From an uncultured Bacilli bacterium (lineage in GTDB: Bacteria > Bacillota_I > Bacilli_A > RF39 > UBA660): 23,797 nt of DNA. The position numbers and the translations under genes are program-made. Shown one piece after another: positions 1 to 6,318 of the stretch. Position 1 is the first letter of the stretch. The number at the start of each line of letters is the position of its first letter. Location: the NCBI GenBank assembly GCA_934098735.1, contig CAKOOS010000016.1:1-23797 (forward strand), in the 5' to 3' direction. The notes under the pieces were generated by a model. The model had not been told where the DNA came from, did not search any database, and saw only the letters and a list, made by a program, of their open reading frames with translations.

Positions 1-314
1 TCTGCAGCAGATACAACTAGGATAGCACCATCCATTTGTGCAGCACCAGTGATCATGTTTTTAACATAGTCAGCATGGCCTGGGCAGTCAACGTGTGCAT
101 AGTGACGTTTTTCAGTTTCATATTCAACATGCGCAGTGTTGATTGTTATACCTCTTTCTCTTTCTTCTGGAGCTTTGTCGATATCAGCATAATCAACAAA
201 TTGTCCAAAATATTTTGTGATCGCAGCAGTTAATGTAGTTTTACCATGGTCTACGTGACCAATTGTACCAATATTAACATGTTCTTTTGAACGATCAAAT
301 TTTTCTCTTGCCAT
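1..314 (-). CDS. tuf: Elongation factor Tu, N-terminal part (cut by window edge)
   Basis: EF-Tu is the GTPase that brings aminoacyl-tRNA to the ribosome. The first 104 codons are visible; the rest lies beyond base 1. The protein begins MAREKFDRSKEHVNIG and shows the G1 loop GHVDHGKT, the switch I motif RGITI and the G3 motif DCPGH, all in normal form. The ATG at 314 follows a strong GGAGG ribosome site (complement of 325-329). It is the last visible gene of the str operon, 72 bases after fusA, and also has its own promoter-like sequence in that gap. Identity is certain; only the C-terminal part is unseen. Confidence 0.98.
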   Translation of the reverse strand, partial: MAREKFDRSKEHVNIGTIGHVDHGKTTLTAAITKYFGQFVDYADIDKAPEERERGITINTAHVEYETEKRHYAHVDCPGHADYVKNMITGAAQMDGAILVVSAA

Positions 315-348
315 ATAATAATTTCCTCCTTTTTTTTATTACTATTAT

Positions 349-377
349 ATTTTATCTAATGCTTGAATTTTTTTCAA
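349..377 (-). promoter_or_regulatory. Putative promoter for tuf
   Basis: On the minus strand, TTGAAA (377-372) and TAAAAT (354-349) are separated by 17 bases, with a start expected near 342. It would let tuf be made at a higher level than the rest of the str operon. The -35 box overlaps a small hairpin (362-378, CTTGAA/TTCAAG) that has no following T-run, so I see no real terminator after fusA. Confidence 0.55.
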
Positions 378-386
378 GTATTATTC

Positions 387-2459
387 TTAATTAATGCTGT
401 TTTTCTTTATAATTTCTTCAGCAATGTTCTTTGGAACTTCTTCATAATGGTCTAATGTCATTGTAAAGTTTCCACGTCCTTGAGAGTTTGAACGCAAACT
501 TGTAGCATAACCAAACATTTCAGCAAGTGGAACCATTGCATTAATTGATAAAGCATTTCCACGAGATTCGTTTCCAAGTGGTTTACCACGTCTACTTGTT
601 AAATCTCCCATTACATTACCCATGTATTCTTCAGGAACTACTACTTCAACTTTCATAATAGGTTCTAGAAGTACAGGTTTACATTTATTCTTAGCTTCTT
701 TTAAAGCCATAGATGCAGCAATTTTGAAGGCCATTTCTGATGAGTCTACATCATGGTATGATCCATCAAATAATGTTGCTTTAACATCTACCATTGGATA
801 ACCAGCAAGAATACCACCAGCCATAGCTTCTTGTAATCCTTTGTCAGTTACAGGTATATATTCACGAGGAACTACACCACCAACGATAGCATCAACGAAT
901 TCATATCCTTTTTCAGGATTAGGTTCAAACTTAACCCAAACATGTCCGTATTGTCCACGTCCACCTGATTGTTTGATATATTTACCTTCACATTCAGCAG
1001 CTTGAGTTAGAGTTTCACGATAAGCAACTTGTGGCTTACCTTTATTACATTCAACATTAAATTCACGACGCATACGGTCAACGATAATGTCTAAGTGTAA
1101 TTCACCCATTCCAGATAGAACTGTTTGACCAGTTTCAGTATCAGTTTTAACTCTTAAAGTTGGATCTTCTTCAACTAGTTTTTGAATAGCAATAGCCATT
1201 TTATCTTGATCGTTTTTACTCTTTGGTTCAATAGCTATATCAATAACTGGAGCTGGGAATTCCATACCTTTCATGATACATGGATTTTTTTCATCACATA
1301 ATGTATCTGCAGTTGTAGTATTTTTTAAACCAACTGCTGCAGCAATTTCTCCTGCATACACTTCTGTAATTTCTTTTCTTTGGTTAGCGTGCATTTGAAG
1401 GATACGACCAATTCTTTCTTTTTCGTCTTTAGTTGAGTTTAAAACATAAGATCCACTTTTTAAAACTCCTGAATAAACACGGAAGAATGAAAGTCTACCA
1501 ACATACGGGTCAGTCATAATTTTGAATGCTAATGCTGTGAATGGTTCAGAATCACTTGGATGTCTTAATACATCGTTTCCTTTGGCATCAGTACATTCAA
1601 TAGCTTCAATATCAGTTGGTGCTGGTAAGTAATCAATAACAGCATCAAGTAAAGCACGTGTTCCTTTGTCTCCTAAAGCATCTGCACATAAAACTGGGAA
1701 GAATTCTACAGATAATGTAGCTTTTCTGATTGCAGCTTTAAGTTCTTCTTCAGTAATTTCTCCACCATCTAAGTATTTCATCATTAAATCTTCATCAAAA
1801 TCAGCAACTGCTTCAATTAATTTAGTTCTATATTCTTCAGTCTTTTGAACCATGTCTGCTGGAATTTCCATTTCAGTTAGTTCTTGTTTTTCAGTTCCAT
1901 CGTATTTGTATGCTTTTTTAGTAACTAAATCGATGTAACCTTCAAAGTATTGTTCAGCACCAATTGGTAACATAATTGGAGCAGAGTTTGCACCTAATCT
2001 ACTTTTGATTGTATCAAGTGAATAGTAGAAATCAGCACCCATCTTTTCCATTTTGTTAGCACAAATCATTCTTGGTACTTTATATTCATTTGCTTGTCTC
2101 CAAACAGTTTCAGTTTGAGGTTCTACACCAGCTTGAGCATCAATTAGAGCTATAGCACCATCTAGAACTCTTAAACTTCTTTGAACTTCGATAGTAAAGT
2201 CTACGTGACCTGGGGTATCGATAATGTTTAATCTATATCCTTTCCAGTGACAAGTAGTAGCGGCAGAAGTAATTGTTATACCTCTTTCCTTTTCTTGTTC
2301 CATCCAGTCCATTTGAGATTCACCTTCGTGAGTTTCTCCAATTTTGTGTGTAATACCAGTTAAGAATAGAATTCTTTCTGTTGTAGTTGTTTTACCAGCA
2401 TCGATGTGAGCCATGATACCGATATTTCTTATTTTATCAATTGAAACGTCTCTAGCCAT
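387..2459 (-). CDS. fusA: Elongation factor G, with a variant G4 motif
   Basis: EF-G is the cytosolic GTPase that drives translocation and, with RRF, ribosome recycling. The 690-residue length is normal. Visible motifs: G1 AHIDAGKT (17-24), switch I RGITI (59-63), G3 DTPGH (81-85), and the domain III/IV region with SGMGELHLDI and GGRGQYGHVW. The G4 motif is NKME (135-138) where nearly all EF-Gs have NKMD; the codon at 2048-2046 reads GAA. The start is 6 bases after the rpsG stop with only a weak ribosome site, so translation is probably coupled to rpsG. It is the third gene of rpsL-rpsG-fusA-tuf. No sign of a second fusA or of truncation. Confidence 0.98.
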   Translation of the reverse strand: MARDVSIDKIRNIGIMAHIDAGKTTTTERILFLTGITHKIGETHEGESQMDWMEQEKERGITITSAATTCHWKGYRLNIIDTPGHVDFTIEVQRSLRVLDGAIALIDAQAGVEPQTETVWRQANEYKVPRMICANKMEKMGADFYYSLDTIKSRLGANSAPIMLPIGAEQYFEGYIDLVTKKAYKYDGTEKQELTEMEIPADMVQKTEEYRTKLIEAVADFDEDLMMKYLDGGEITEEELKAAIRKATLSVEFFPVLCADALGDKGTRALLDAVIDYLPAPTDIEAIECTDAKGNDVLRHPSDSEPFTALAFKIMTDPYVGRLSFFRVYSGVLKSGSYVLNSTKDEKERIGRILQMHANQRKEITEVYAGEIAAAVGLKNTTTADTLCDEKNPCIMKGMEFPAPVIDIAIEPKSKNDQDKMAIAIQKLVEEDPTLRVKTDTETGQTVLSGMGELHLDIIVDRMRREFNVECNKGKPQVAYRETLTQAAECEGKYIKQSGGRGQYGHVWVKFEPNPEKGYEFVDAIVGGVVPREYIPVTDKGLQEAMAGGILAGYPMVDVKATLFDGSYHDVDSSEMAFKIAASMALKEAKNKCKPVLLEPIMKVEVVVPEEYMGNVMGDLTSRRGKPLGNESRGNALSINAMVPLAEMFGYATSLRSNSQGRGNFTMTLDHYEEVPKNIAEEIIKKNSIN

Positions 2460-2465
2460 AATAAA

Positions 2466-2933
2466 TTACCATCTATAATGAGCAAATGCTTTATTTGCTT
2501 CAGCCATTCTATGAGTATCTTCACGTTTTTTGCAAGCTCCACCTGTACCATTTGCGGCATCAATGATTTCATTTGCAAGATTTATGGCCATACCCTTTCC
2601 ATTTCTTAATTTTGCATAATTTACTAACCATCTTAAAGCTAGTGTTTGAGCTCTATCATCTTTTACTTCCATTGGAACTTGATAATTTGAGCCCCCAACT
2701 CTACGAGATTTAACTTCTAAAGCTGGTTTGATATTTTCTAATGCAGCATTGTAAACTTCTAAAGCTGGTTTTCCAGTTTTTTCAGCAACTATATCAAATG
2801 CTTCATATAATATCTTTTGAGCTGTACCTTTTTTACCATCTAACATAATTTGATTTACTAATTTAGTAACTACTTTTGAATTATATATAGGATCTGGTAA
2901 TACATCTCTTTTAACTGCACGTCTTTTACGCAT
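2466..2933 (-). CDS. rpsG: 30S ribosomal protein S7
   Basis: S7 is the primary 16S rRNA binder that organises the 3' major domain (head) of the small subunit and contacts tRNA at the E site. The 155-residue protein starts MRKRRAVKRDVLPDP and has the typical YNSKVVTKLVNQIM and GGSNYQVPMEV segments and the AHYRW end. The ATG follows AGGAGG with good spacing. It lies 20 bases after rpsL and 6 bases before fusA in the str operon. S7 is the known translational repressor of this operon in enterobacteria; I see no comparable structure here. Confidence 0.98.
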   Translation of the reverse strand: MRKRRAVKRDVLPDPIYNSKVVTKLVNQIMLDGKKGTAQKILYEAFDIVAEKTGKPALEVYNAALENIKPALEVKSRRVGGSNYQVPMEVKDDRAQTLALRWLVNYAKLRNGKGMAINLANEIIDAANGTGGACKKREDTHRMAEANKAFAHYRW

Positions 2934-2953
2934 TTAATTTTCCTCCTATTCTA

Positions 2954-3367
2954 TTATTTTTTGTCTTTTTTAGTACCGTATTTACTACGTCCTTGTTTAC
3001 GATCTTGAACTCCATGAGTATCAAGTGTACCTCTTACGATATGATAACGAACACCGATTAGGTCTTTAACACGTCCACCTCTTACTAAAACTACACTGTG
3101 TTCTTGTAAGTTGTGTCCTTCACCTGGAATATAAGCATCGATTTCTTTACCATTAGAAAGTCTAACACGAGCATATTTTCTTAATGCTGAGTTCGGTTTT
3201 TTAGGTGTTCTTGTACCAACTTTAGTACAAACTCCTCTTTTTTGTGGACTCTTTGCATCTGTTTGTTTCTTTTCTAGAGTGTTAAATCCAACATTTAGTA
3301 CTGGACTTTTGCTCTTTCTTGTTTTTTTGCTTCGATTTTTCTTTACTAATTGATTTATCGTAGGCAT
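2954..3367 (-). CDS. rpsL: 30S ribosomal protein S12, with Ile in the conserved PGVRYH loop
   Basis: S12 sits at the decoding centre and helps control accuracy. I start it at the ATG at 3367 (MPTINQLVKKN, 137 residues), the family start, preceded by AAAGGAG. The longer reading frame reaching 3460 would begin at or before the predicted transcription start. The streptomycin-site segment TPKKPNSA (54-61) is normal. The second loop reads RVKDLIGVRYH, with Ile104 (codon 3058-3056, ATC) where Pro is nearly invariant; the preceding Asp102, the usual methylthiolation site, is kept. It is the first gene of the str operon, behind its own strong promoter. Confidence 0.98.
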   Translation of the reverse strand: MPTINQLVKKNRSKKTRKSKSPVLNVGFNTLEKKQTDAKSPQKRGVCTKVGTRTPKKPNSALRKYARVRLSNGKEIDAYIPGEGHNLQEHSVVLVRGGRVKDLIGVRYHIVRGTLDTHGVQDRKQGRSKYGTKKDKK

Positions 3368-3424
3368 TGTCTTCACTCCTTTCATAAACACACACCCTGG
3401 TGTATCGAACATTGCTTTAAACAA

Positions 3425-3444
3425 GGTTCTACCTAGGCAGAACC
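3425..3444 (-). promoter_or_regulatory. Hairpin in the rpsL 5' leader
   Basis: The roughly 90-base leader between the promoter and rpsL contains a 6-bp perfect stem, GGTTCT/AGAACC, with an 8-base loop that is itself near-palindromic (CCTAGG). There is no T-run after it, so it is not a terminator. It could be a binding site for an autoregulatory ribosomal protein, but I cannot assign one. Confidence 0.4.
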
Positions 3445-3464
3445 CGTTTTTAAAATGCAAATAT

Positions 3465-3494
3465 ACTATATCATTATTTATATATGATTGTCAA
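3465..3494 (-). promoter_or_regulatory. Promoter of the str operon (rpsL-rpsG-fusA-tuf)
   Basis: TTGACA (3494-3489) and TATAGT (3470-3465) are separated by 18 bases, a good housekeeping-sigma promoter. The predicted start near 3458 lies just downstream of the first base of the extended rpsL frame (3460), which supports the shorter S12 start. It allows the operon to be read independently of upstream genes. Confidence 0.75.
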
Positions 3495-3522
3495 GAAATT
3501 TTATTCTCTTTCCCTTTTAAAA

Positions 3523-3660
3523 CTAGAAACTATTATAGAGTTTATAAATGAAATAAACTGCTATAAGTAAAGCAAATAATAATAAGGCACTAAAAATCAG
3601 CATTTCTGATAATCCCCAGCCTTGATTGTTTTTCAAAATACTCTTTTTTTCTGTTTTCAT
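3523..3660 (-). CDS. 45-residue prepilin-like single-span membrane protein in the rpoBC position
   Basis: I do not recognise a named family. The start chosen is the ATG at 3660, which follows GGGTGA; an in-frame GTG at 3669 would add three residues but leave almost no leader. The protein is a short basic head (MKTEKKSILKNNQG), then WGLSEMLIF and a hydrophobic helix of about 20 residues ending KLYNSF. The head/helix junction resembles a type IV prepilin site: Gly at -1, an aromatic residue at +1 and Glu at +5, followed directly by the helix. There is no globular domain, so at most it is a pilin stub. It has its own exact-consensus promoter and no visible terminator before the rpsL promoter. 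It sits between rplL and rpsL, where rpoB and rpoC are usual. Confidence 0.7.
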   Translation of the reverse strand: MKTEKKSILKNNQGWGLSEMLIFSALLLFALLIAVYFIYKLYNSF

Positions 3661-3679
3661 TTTTTTCACCCATGTGGAT

Positions 3680-3708
3680 ATTATAATAAATACAAAAATT
3701 AATGTCAA
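3680..3708 (-). promoter_or_regulatory. Exact-consensus promoter of the 45-residue gene
   Basis: TTGACA (3708-3703), a 17-base spacer and TATAAT (3685-3680) match the housekeeping consensus at all twelve positions. The start is expected near 3673, leaving a leader of only about 12 bases that includes the GGGTGA ribosome site. It lies immediately after the rplL terminator. Confidence 0.85.
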
Positions 3709-3732
3709 ATAAAAAACCACTTATGTGGTTTT
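3709..3732 (-). terminator. Terminator of rplJ-rplL
   Basis: On the minus strand, AAAACCAC and GTGGTTTT form an 8-bp stem with a 4-base loop, followed by a T-rich run (complement of the A-run from 3709). It starts 9 bases after the rplL stop and separates rplL from the small gene, so rpoBC-style read-through does not occur here. Confidence 0.8.
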
Positions 3733-3740
3733 CTATCAAA

Positions 3741-4106
3741 TTAAACTAATTCTACTTCAGCTCCAGCTTCAGTTAATTGAGTTTTAATAGCTTCAGCTTC
3801 TTCAGCAGGAATATTTTCTTTAATATTTCCTCCATTATCAGCTACAGCTTTAGCTTCAACTAATCCTAAGCCAGTAATTTCTTTAATTATTTTAATAACT
3901 GCAATTTTGTTTCCACCTGCAGATTTTAATACTACAGTTCTAGTTTTTGGTCCTTCATCAACAGCAGCAGCTGGTGCAGCAGCAACAGCAACAGCCATAG
4001 GGTCAACACCAAATTCTTCTTTCATTGCGTCAACTAATTCTTTAACTTCAAGAATTGTCATTTCTTTTAATGCACTTATAAAATCTTCTTTATTTAATTT
4101 TGCCAT
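3741..4106 (-). CDS. rplL: 50S ribosomal protein L7/L12
   Basis: L7/L12 forms the multicopy stalk that recruits and stimulates translation GTPases. The 121-residue protein has the N-terminal dimerisation domain (MAKLNKEDFISALKEM), a short Ala-rich hinge (about 40-50) and the conserved C-terminal domain with KTRTVVLKSAGGNKIAVIK and GLGLVEAKAVAD. The ATG is preceded by GGGAAGG inside the end of the rplJ region; the rplJ stop lies 3 bases upstream, so the two are tightly coupled. A terminator follows, so this transcription unit is only rplJ-rplL. Confidence 0.98.
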   Translation of the reverse strand: MAKLNKEDFISALKEMTILEVKELVDAMKEEFGVDPMAVAVAAAPAAAVDEGPKTRTVVLKSAGGNKIAVIKIIKEITGLGLVEAKAVADNGGNIKENIPAEEAEAIKTQLTEAGAEVELV

Positions 4107-4109
4107 TTT

Positions 4110-4607
4110 CTATTCCTTCCCTTCTAATTGTTCGGCATATAGATTTAAACCTATTGCTAAATCTTTAACATATTGCATCATACCACCAGCAAGCATTGTA
4201 AGTAATCCTTCTCTAGATGGAATGGCTGCATATTCTTTAATAGTAGCTAAATCAGCTACATCACCACTGATTACACCAACTCTAATATCAAGTTTATCGT
4301 GTTTTTTAGCATATTCAGATATTATTTTAATTGGTTCAAGTAATTCTTTACCAAATAAAATTGCATTTGGTCCTTCTAAAAAATCATCTAAGTTGATATT
4401 TAGTTCATCAGCAGCTCTTTTAAGTAAAGTGTTTTTATAAACCTTTACTTCAGAATCAACTTCTCTAAGTTTTTTTCTTAAATCACTTAGTTCTTCAACA
4501 GTTAACCCTTGATATTGGAATATAATAACAGATTCACTATTTTTAAGTTTATCAACGATTTCATTGACAACTTGTTTCTTTTGTTCAAGAATTTTTGTGC
4601 TTGCCAT
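4110..4607 (-). CDS. rplJ: 50S ribosomal protein L10
   Basis: L10 anchors L7/L12 dimers to the large subunit at the GTPase centre. The 165-residue protein starts MASTKILEQKKQVVNEIVDKL and has the YQGLTVEELSDLRKKLR and YKNTLLKRA segments typical of the family, with a C-terminal helix for L12 binding. The ATG follows CGAGGAGG. It is the first gene of rplJ-rplL and is preceded by an L10-type RNA leader with a possible attenuator, consistent with autogenous control by the L10-L12 complex. Confidence 0.98.
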   Translation of the reverse strand: MASTKILEQKKQVVNEIVDKLKNSESVIIFQYQGLTVEELSDLRKKLREVDSEVKVYKNTLLKRAADELNINLDDFLEGPNAILFGKELLEPIKIISEYAKKHDKLDIRVGVISGDVADLATIKEYAAIPSREGLLTMLAGGMMQYVKDLAIGLNLYAEQLEGKE

Positions 4608-4624
4608 TTTTTCCTCCTCGTCAT

Positions 4625-4729
4625 ATTAGAAAAGCTTCCCAAGGGAAGCTTAAAATTATTTTGTAGTTTTAAGTATCCCCTCGGTAGGACTTGTTTTATG
4701 CCTACTGTCTTTGGTTCTCGCTTTTTCTA
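4625..4729 (-). promoter_or_regulatory. L10 (rplJL) RNA leader with attenuator-like hairpin
   Basis: The leader carries the pattern expected of the Firmicute L10 leader: a GTAGGC...GTCCTACCGAGG helix (about 4676-4704). Downstream, a 9-bp stem, AAGCTTCCC/GGGAAGCTT (4651-4632) with a 2-base gap, is followed by TTCT, a weak terminator. An alternative pairing, CTTAAAA (minus strand) with TTTTAAG, overlaps the first three bases of that stem and could compete with it. This fits control by L10-L12 binding. The fold was made by eye. Confidence 0.75.
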
Positions 4730-4735
4730 AAATGT

Positions 4736-4764
4736 ATTATATTATAATTTTTACTAAATGTCAA
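4736..4764 (-). promoter_or_regulatory. Promoter of rplJ-rplL
   Basis: TTGACA (4764-4759) and TATAAT (4741-4736) with a 17-base spacer match the consensus exactly. The -35 box lies inside the last codons of rplA, and the start is expected near 4729, at the 5' end of the L10 leader. Confidence 0.85.
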
Positions 4765-5452
4765 AACTATTTTTATCTAGTTTGATTCCAGGTCCCATAG
4801 TTGTTGAAATAGCAATATTTTCAATAAATGTACCTTTTACTGTATTTGGTTTTGCTTTAGCAATTGTGCTAACTACATATTTTAAGTTTTCACTTAATTT
4901 ATTTTCATCAAATGAAACCTTTCCAATTACAGTATGGATGTTTCCAAATTTATCATTCTTGTAAGTAACCATACCTTTTTTAAGATCTTCAACTGTTGCT
5001 CCTACTTTAGTAGTAACTGTTCCAGTTTTAGGGTTTGGCATTAAATTACGTGGTCCAAGAATATTACCAATTTTTCCAACTTCTGGCATCATATCTGGTG
5101 TAGCAACTACAACATCAAAATCAAACCAGTTTTCATTTTTAATTTTATCAAGTAATTCTTTTTCACCAACATAGTCTGCTCCAGCATTTTTAGCTTCTTC
5201 AGCAAATGCTCCTTTAGCAATAACTAAAACTTTTTTTGATTTACCAGTTCCATTTGGAAGTGATAATGATCCTTTCATTTGTTGATCAGACTTTTTTGGA
5301 TCAATGTTTAATTTTATAGCAACATCAATAGTACTATCGAATTTTGTTGTTGAAGTACTTTTTGCTAACTTGATTGCATCATCTAATGAATATGATTTAT
5401 TTTTTTCAACATTTTTAGATGCTTCCACATATTTTTTTCCATACTTTTTCAT
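4754..5452 (-). CDS. rplA: 50S ribosomal protein L1
   Basis: L1 forms the mobile stalk at the E site and in many bacteria represses its own operon. The 232-residue protein is of family length, with the N-terminal MKKYGKKYVEASKNVEK, the RNA-binding surface residues in STIDVAIKLNIDPKKSDQQMKGS, the domain II segment around MPEVGKIGNILGPRNLMPNPKTGT and the C-terminal STTMGPGIKLD. The ATG follows AGGAGG. It is 45 bases after rplK and forms a two-gene unit with it. No clear terminator follows; the rplJ promoter overlaps its end. Confidence 0.98.
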   Translation of the reverse strand: MKKYGKKYVEASKNVEKNKSYSLDDAIKLAKSTSTTKFDSTIDVAIKLNIDPKKSDQQMKGSLSLPNGTGKSKKVLVIAKGAFAEEAKNAGADYVGEKELLDKIKNENWFDFDVVVATPDMMPEVGKIGNILGPRNLMPNPKTGTVTTKVGATVEDLKKGMVTYKNDKFGNIHTVIGKVSFDENKLSENLKYVVSTIAKAKPNTVKGTFIENIAISTTMGPGIKLDKNSFDI

Positions 5453-5497
5453 AGTTTACCTCCTAACTGTGGTTCATTAAGCGGACATTTAAATATA

Positions 5498-6100
5498 TTA
5501 ATTTTCTTCAGATTCTTCAGTTTTTTCTAAATCGTTATGAGTAGGAACTTCTGCACTAGCTTCAGCCATTTCTTTAGCTTCAGCTTCAAGTTCAGCTAAT
5601 TCTTCTTCACGTTTAGCTTGTTCTTTTTCTTCTTCTTTAGCTTCTGCTTCTTGTTCAGCAAGTTCAGCATCATTAAATCCTTTAACAGCAATACCCATAT
5701 TACGAGCTGTACCAGCAATAGATCTCATTGCAGCTTCAACATCATAAGCATTTAAGTCAGGCATTTTTGTTTCAGCAATTTCTCTTAATTCTTTTTCAGT
5801 AATTGTAGCTACAATTTCATTAGCACCTTTTTTGCTTCCACTTTTAATTTTAGCAACCTTTTTAAGTAAGAATGCTGCTGGAGCAGTTTTTAGAACAAAA
5901 TCAAATGAACGATCATCATAAATTGTAATTTCGCAAGGAACTACATCGCCCATTTTATCTCTAGTTGCTTCATTAAACTTAGTACAAAATTCTCCAAGAT
6001 TAATTCCAGCAGGTCCTAGAACTGTACCAACTGGTGGTGCAGGTGTTGCTTTTCCAGCTTCAATTTGTAATTTAATTTTCTTTACGACTTCTTTAGCCAC
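5498..6100 (-). CDS. rplK: 50S ribosomal protein L11 with a long acidic C-terminal extension
   Basis: L11 binds 23S rRNA in the GTPase-associated centre and is the target of thiopeptides and of the RelA response. Residues 1-140 are a normal L11: PAPPVGTVLGPAGIN (20-34), the KTAPAAFLLKK linker and the C-terminal RNA-binding domain with GTARNMGI. The usual protein ends near residue 141; this one continues to 200. The added stretch is dominated by Glu, Ala and Lys, looks like an acidic coiled-coil, and ends in EESEEN. The start is GTG at 6100, preceded by AGGAGG. It heads rplK-rplA; secE and nusG, often next upstream, are not there. Confidence 0.97.
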   Translation of the reverse strand: MAKEVVKKIKLQIEAGKATPAPPVGTVLGPAGINLGEFCTKFNEATRDKMGDVVPCEITIYDDRSFDFVLKTAPAAFLLKKVAKIKSGSKKGANEIVATITEKELREIAETKMPDLNAYDVEAAMRSIAGTARNMGIAVKGFNDAELAEQEAEAKEEEKEQAKREEELAELEAEAKEMAEASAEVPTHNDLEKTEESEEN

Positions 6101-6130
6101 GAAAACACCTCCTATAAAATTTTTTCGCGT

Positions 6131-6200
6131 AAGTGGTTATTGGGCAAGTCCGCAAGTTATCCCATCCACTTAGCAAATTATATTAAAAATATAAACTTGC
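6131..6200 (-). promoter_or_regulatory. Structured rplK leader, possible L1 (or L11) autoregulatory site
   Basis: The roughly 100-base leader contains an outer stem, AAGTGG/CCACTT, and an inner GGG/CCC stem separated by an asymmetric internal loop (2 bases on one side, AATAA on the other). The first bases of the transcript, GCAAGTT (6200-6194), can also pair with AACTTGC (6158-6152) inside that element, giving an alternative fold. Two stems around an asymmetric loop resemble L1-binding sites in rplK-rplA leaders of other bacteria. That assignment is an inference from layout. Confidence 0.5.
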
Positions 6201-6207
6201 AATTACG

Positions 6208-6236
6208 ATATTACCATATTTTTTTATATTTTACAA
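6208..6236 (-). promoter_or_regulatory. Promoter of rplK-rplA
   Basis: TTGTAA (6236-6231) and TAATAT (6213-6208) with a 17-base spacer; the start is expected near 6201. Confidence 0.6.
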
Positions 6237-6263
6237 GAAAAATCAATGGTTTTTAACTTTTTA

Positions 6264-6292
6264 TTGGAAGTTTAAAAAAAATATGTTAATAT
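6264..6292 (+). promoter_or_regulatory. Putative promoter of the Ig-like surface protein
   Basis: TTGGAA (6264-6269) and TAATAT (6287-6292) with a 17-base spacer. The start near 6299 lies after the ATG at 6283 and before the GGGAGG ribosome site (6305-6310), supporting the downstream GTG as the real start. A TATAAT at 6292-6297 has no good -35 partner. Confidence 0.5.
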
Positions 6293-6318
6293 ATAATAAG
6301 GATAGGGAGGAATTGAAA

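Noticed and set aside
36..233. 65-residue plus-strand frame
   Set aside because: It is antisense to tuf and has no ribosome site or family motif.
362..378. Terminator after fusA
   Set aside because: The hairpin has no T-run after it and overlaps the tuf -35 box, so it is not a convincing terminator.
3368..3460. 31-residue N-terminal extension of S12
   Set aside because: It lies at or before the predicted transcription start, contains the leader hairpin and does not match the S12 family start; the ATG at 3367 has a good ribosome site.
3907..4440. Long plus-strand frame of 177 residues
   Set aside because: It is a shadow of rplL and rplJ, with no ribosome site and protein sequence typical of a reverse frame.
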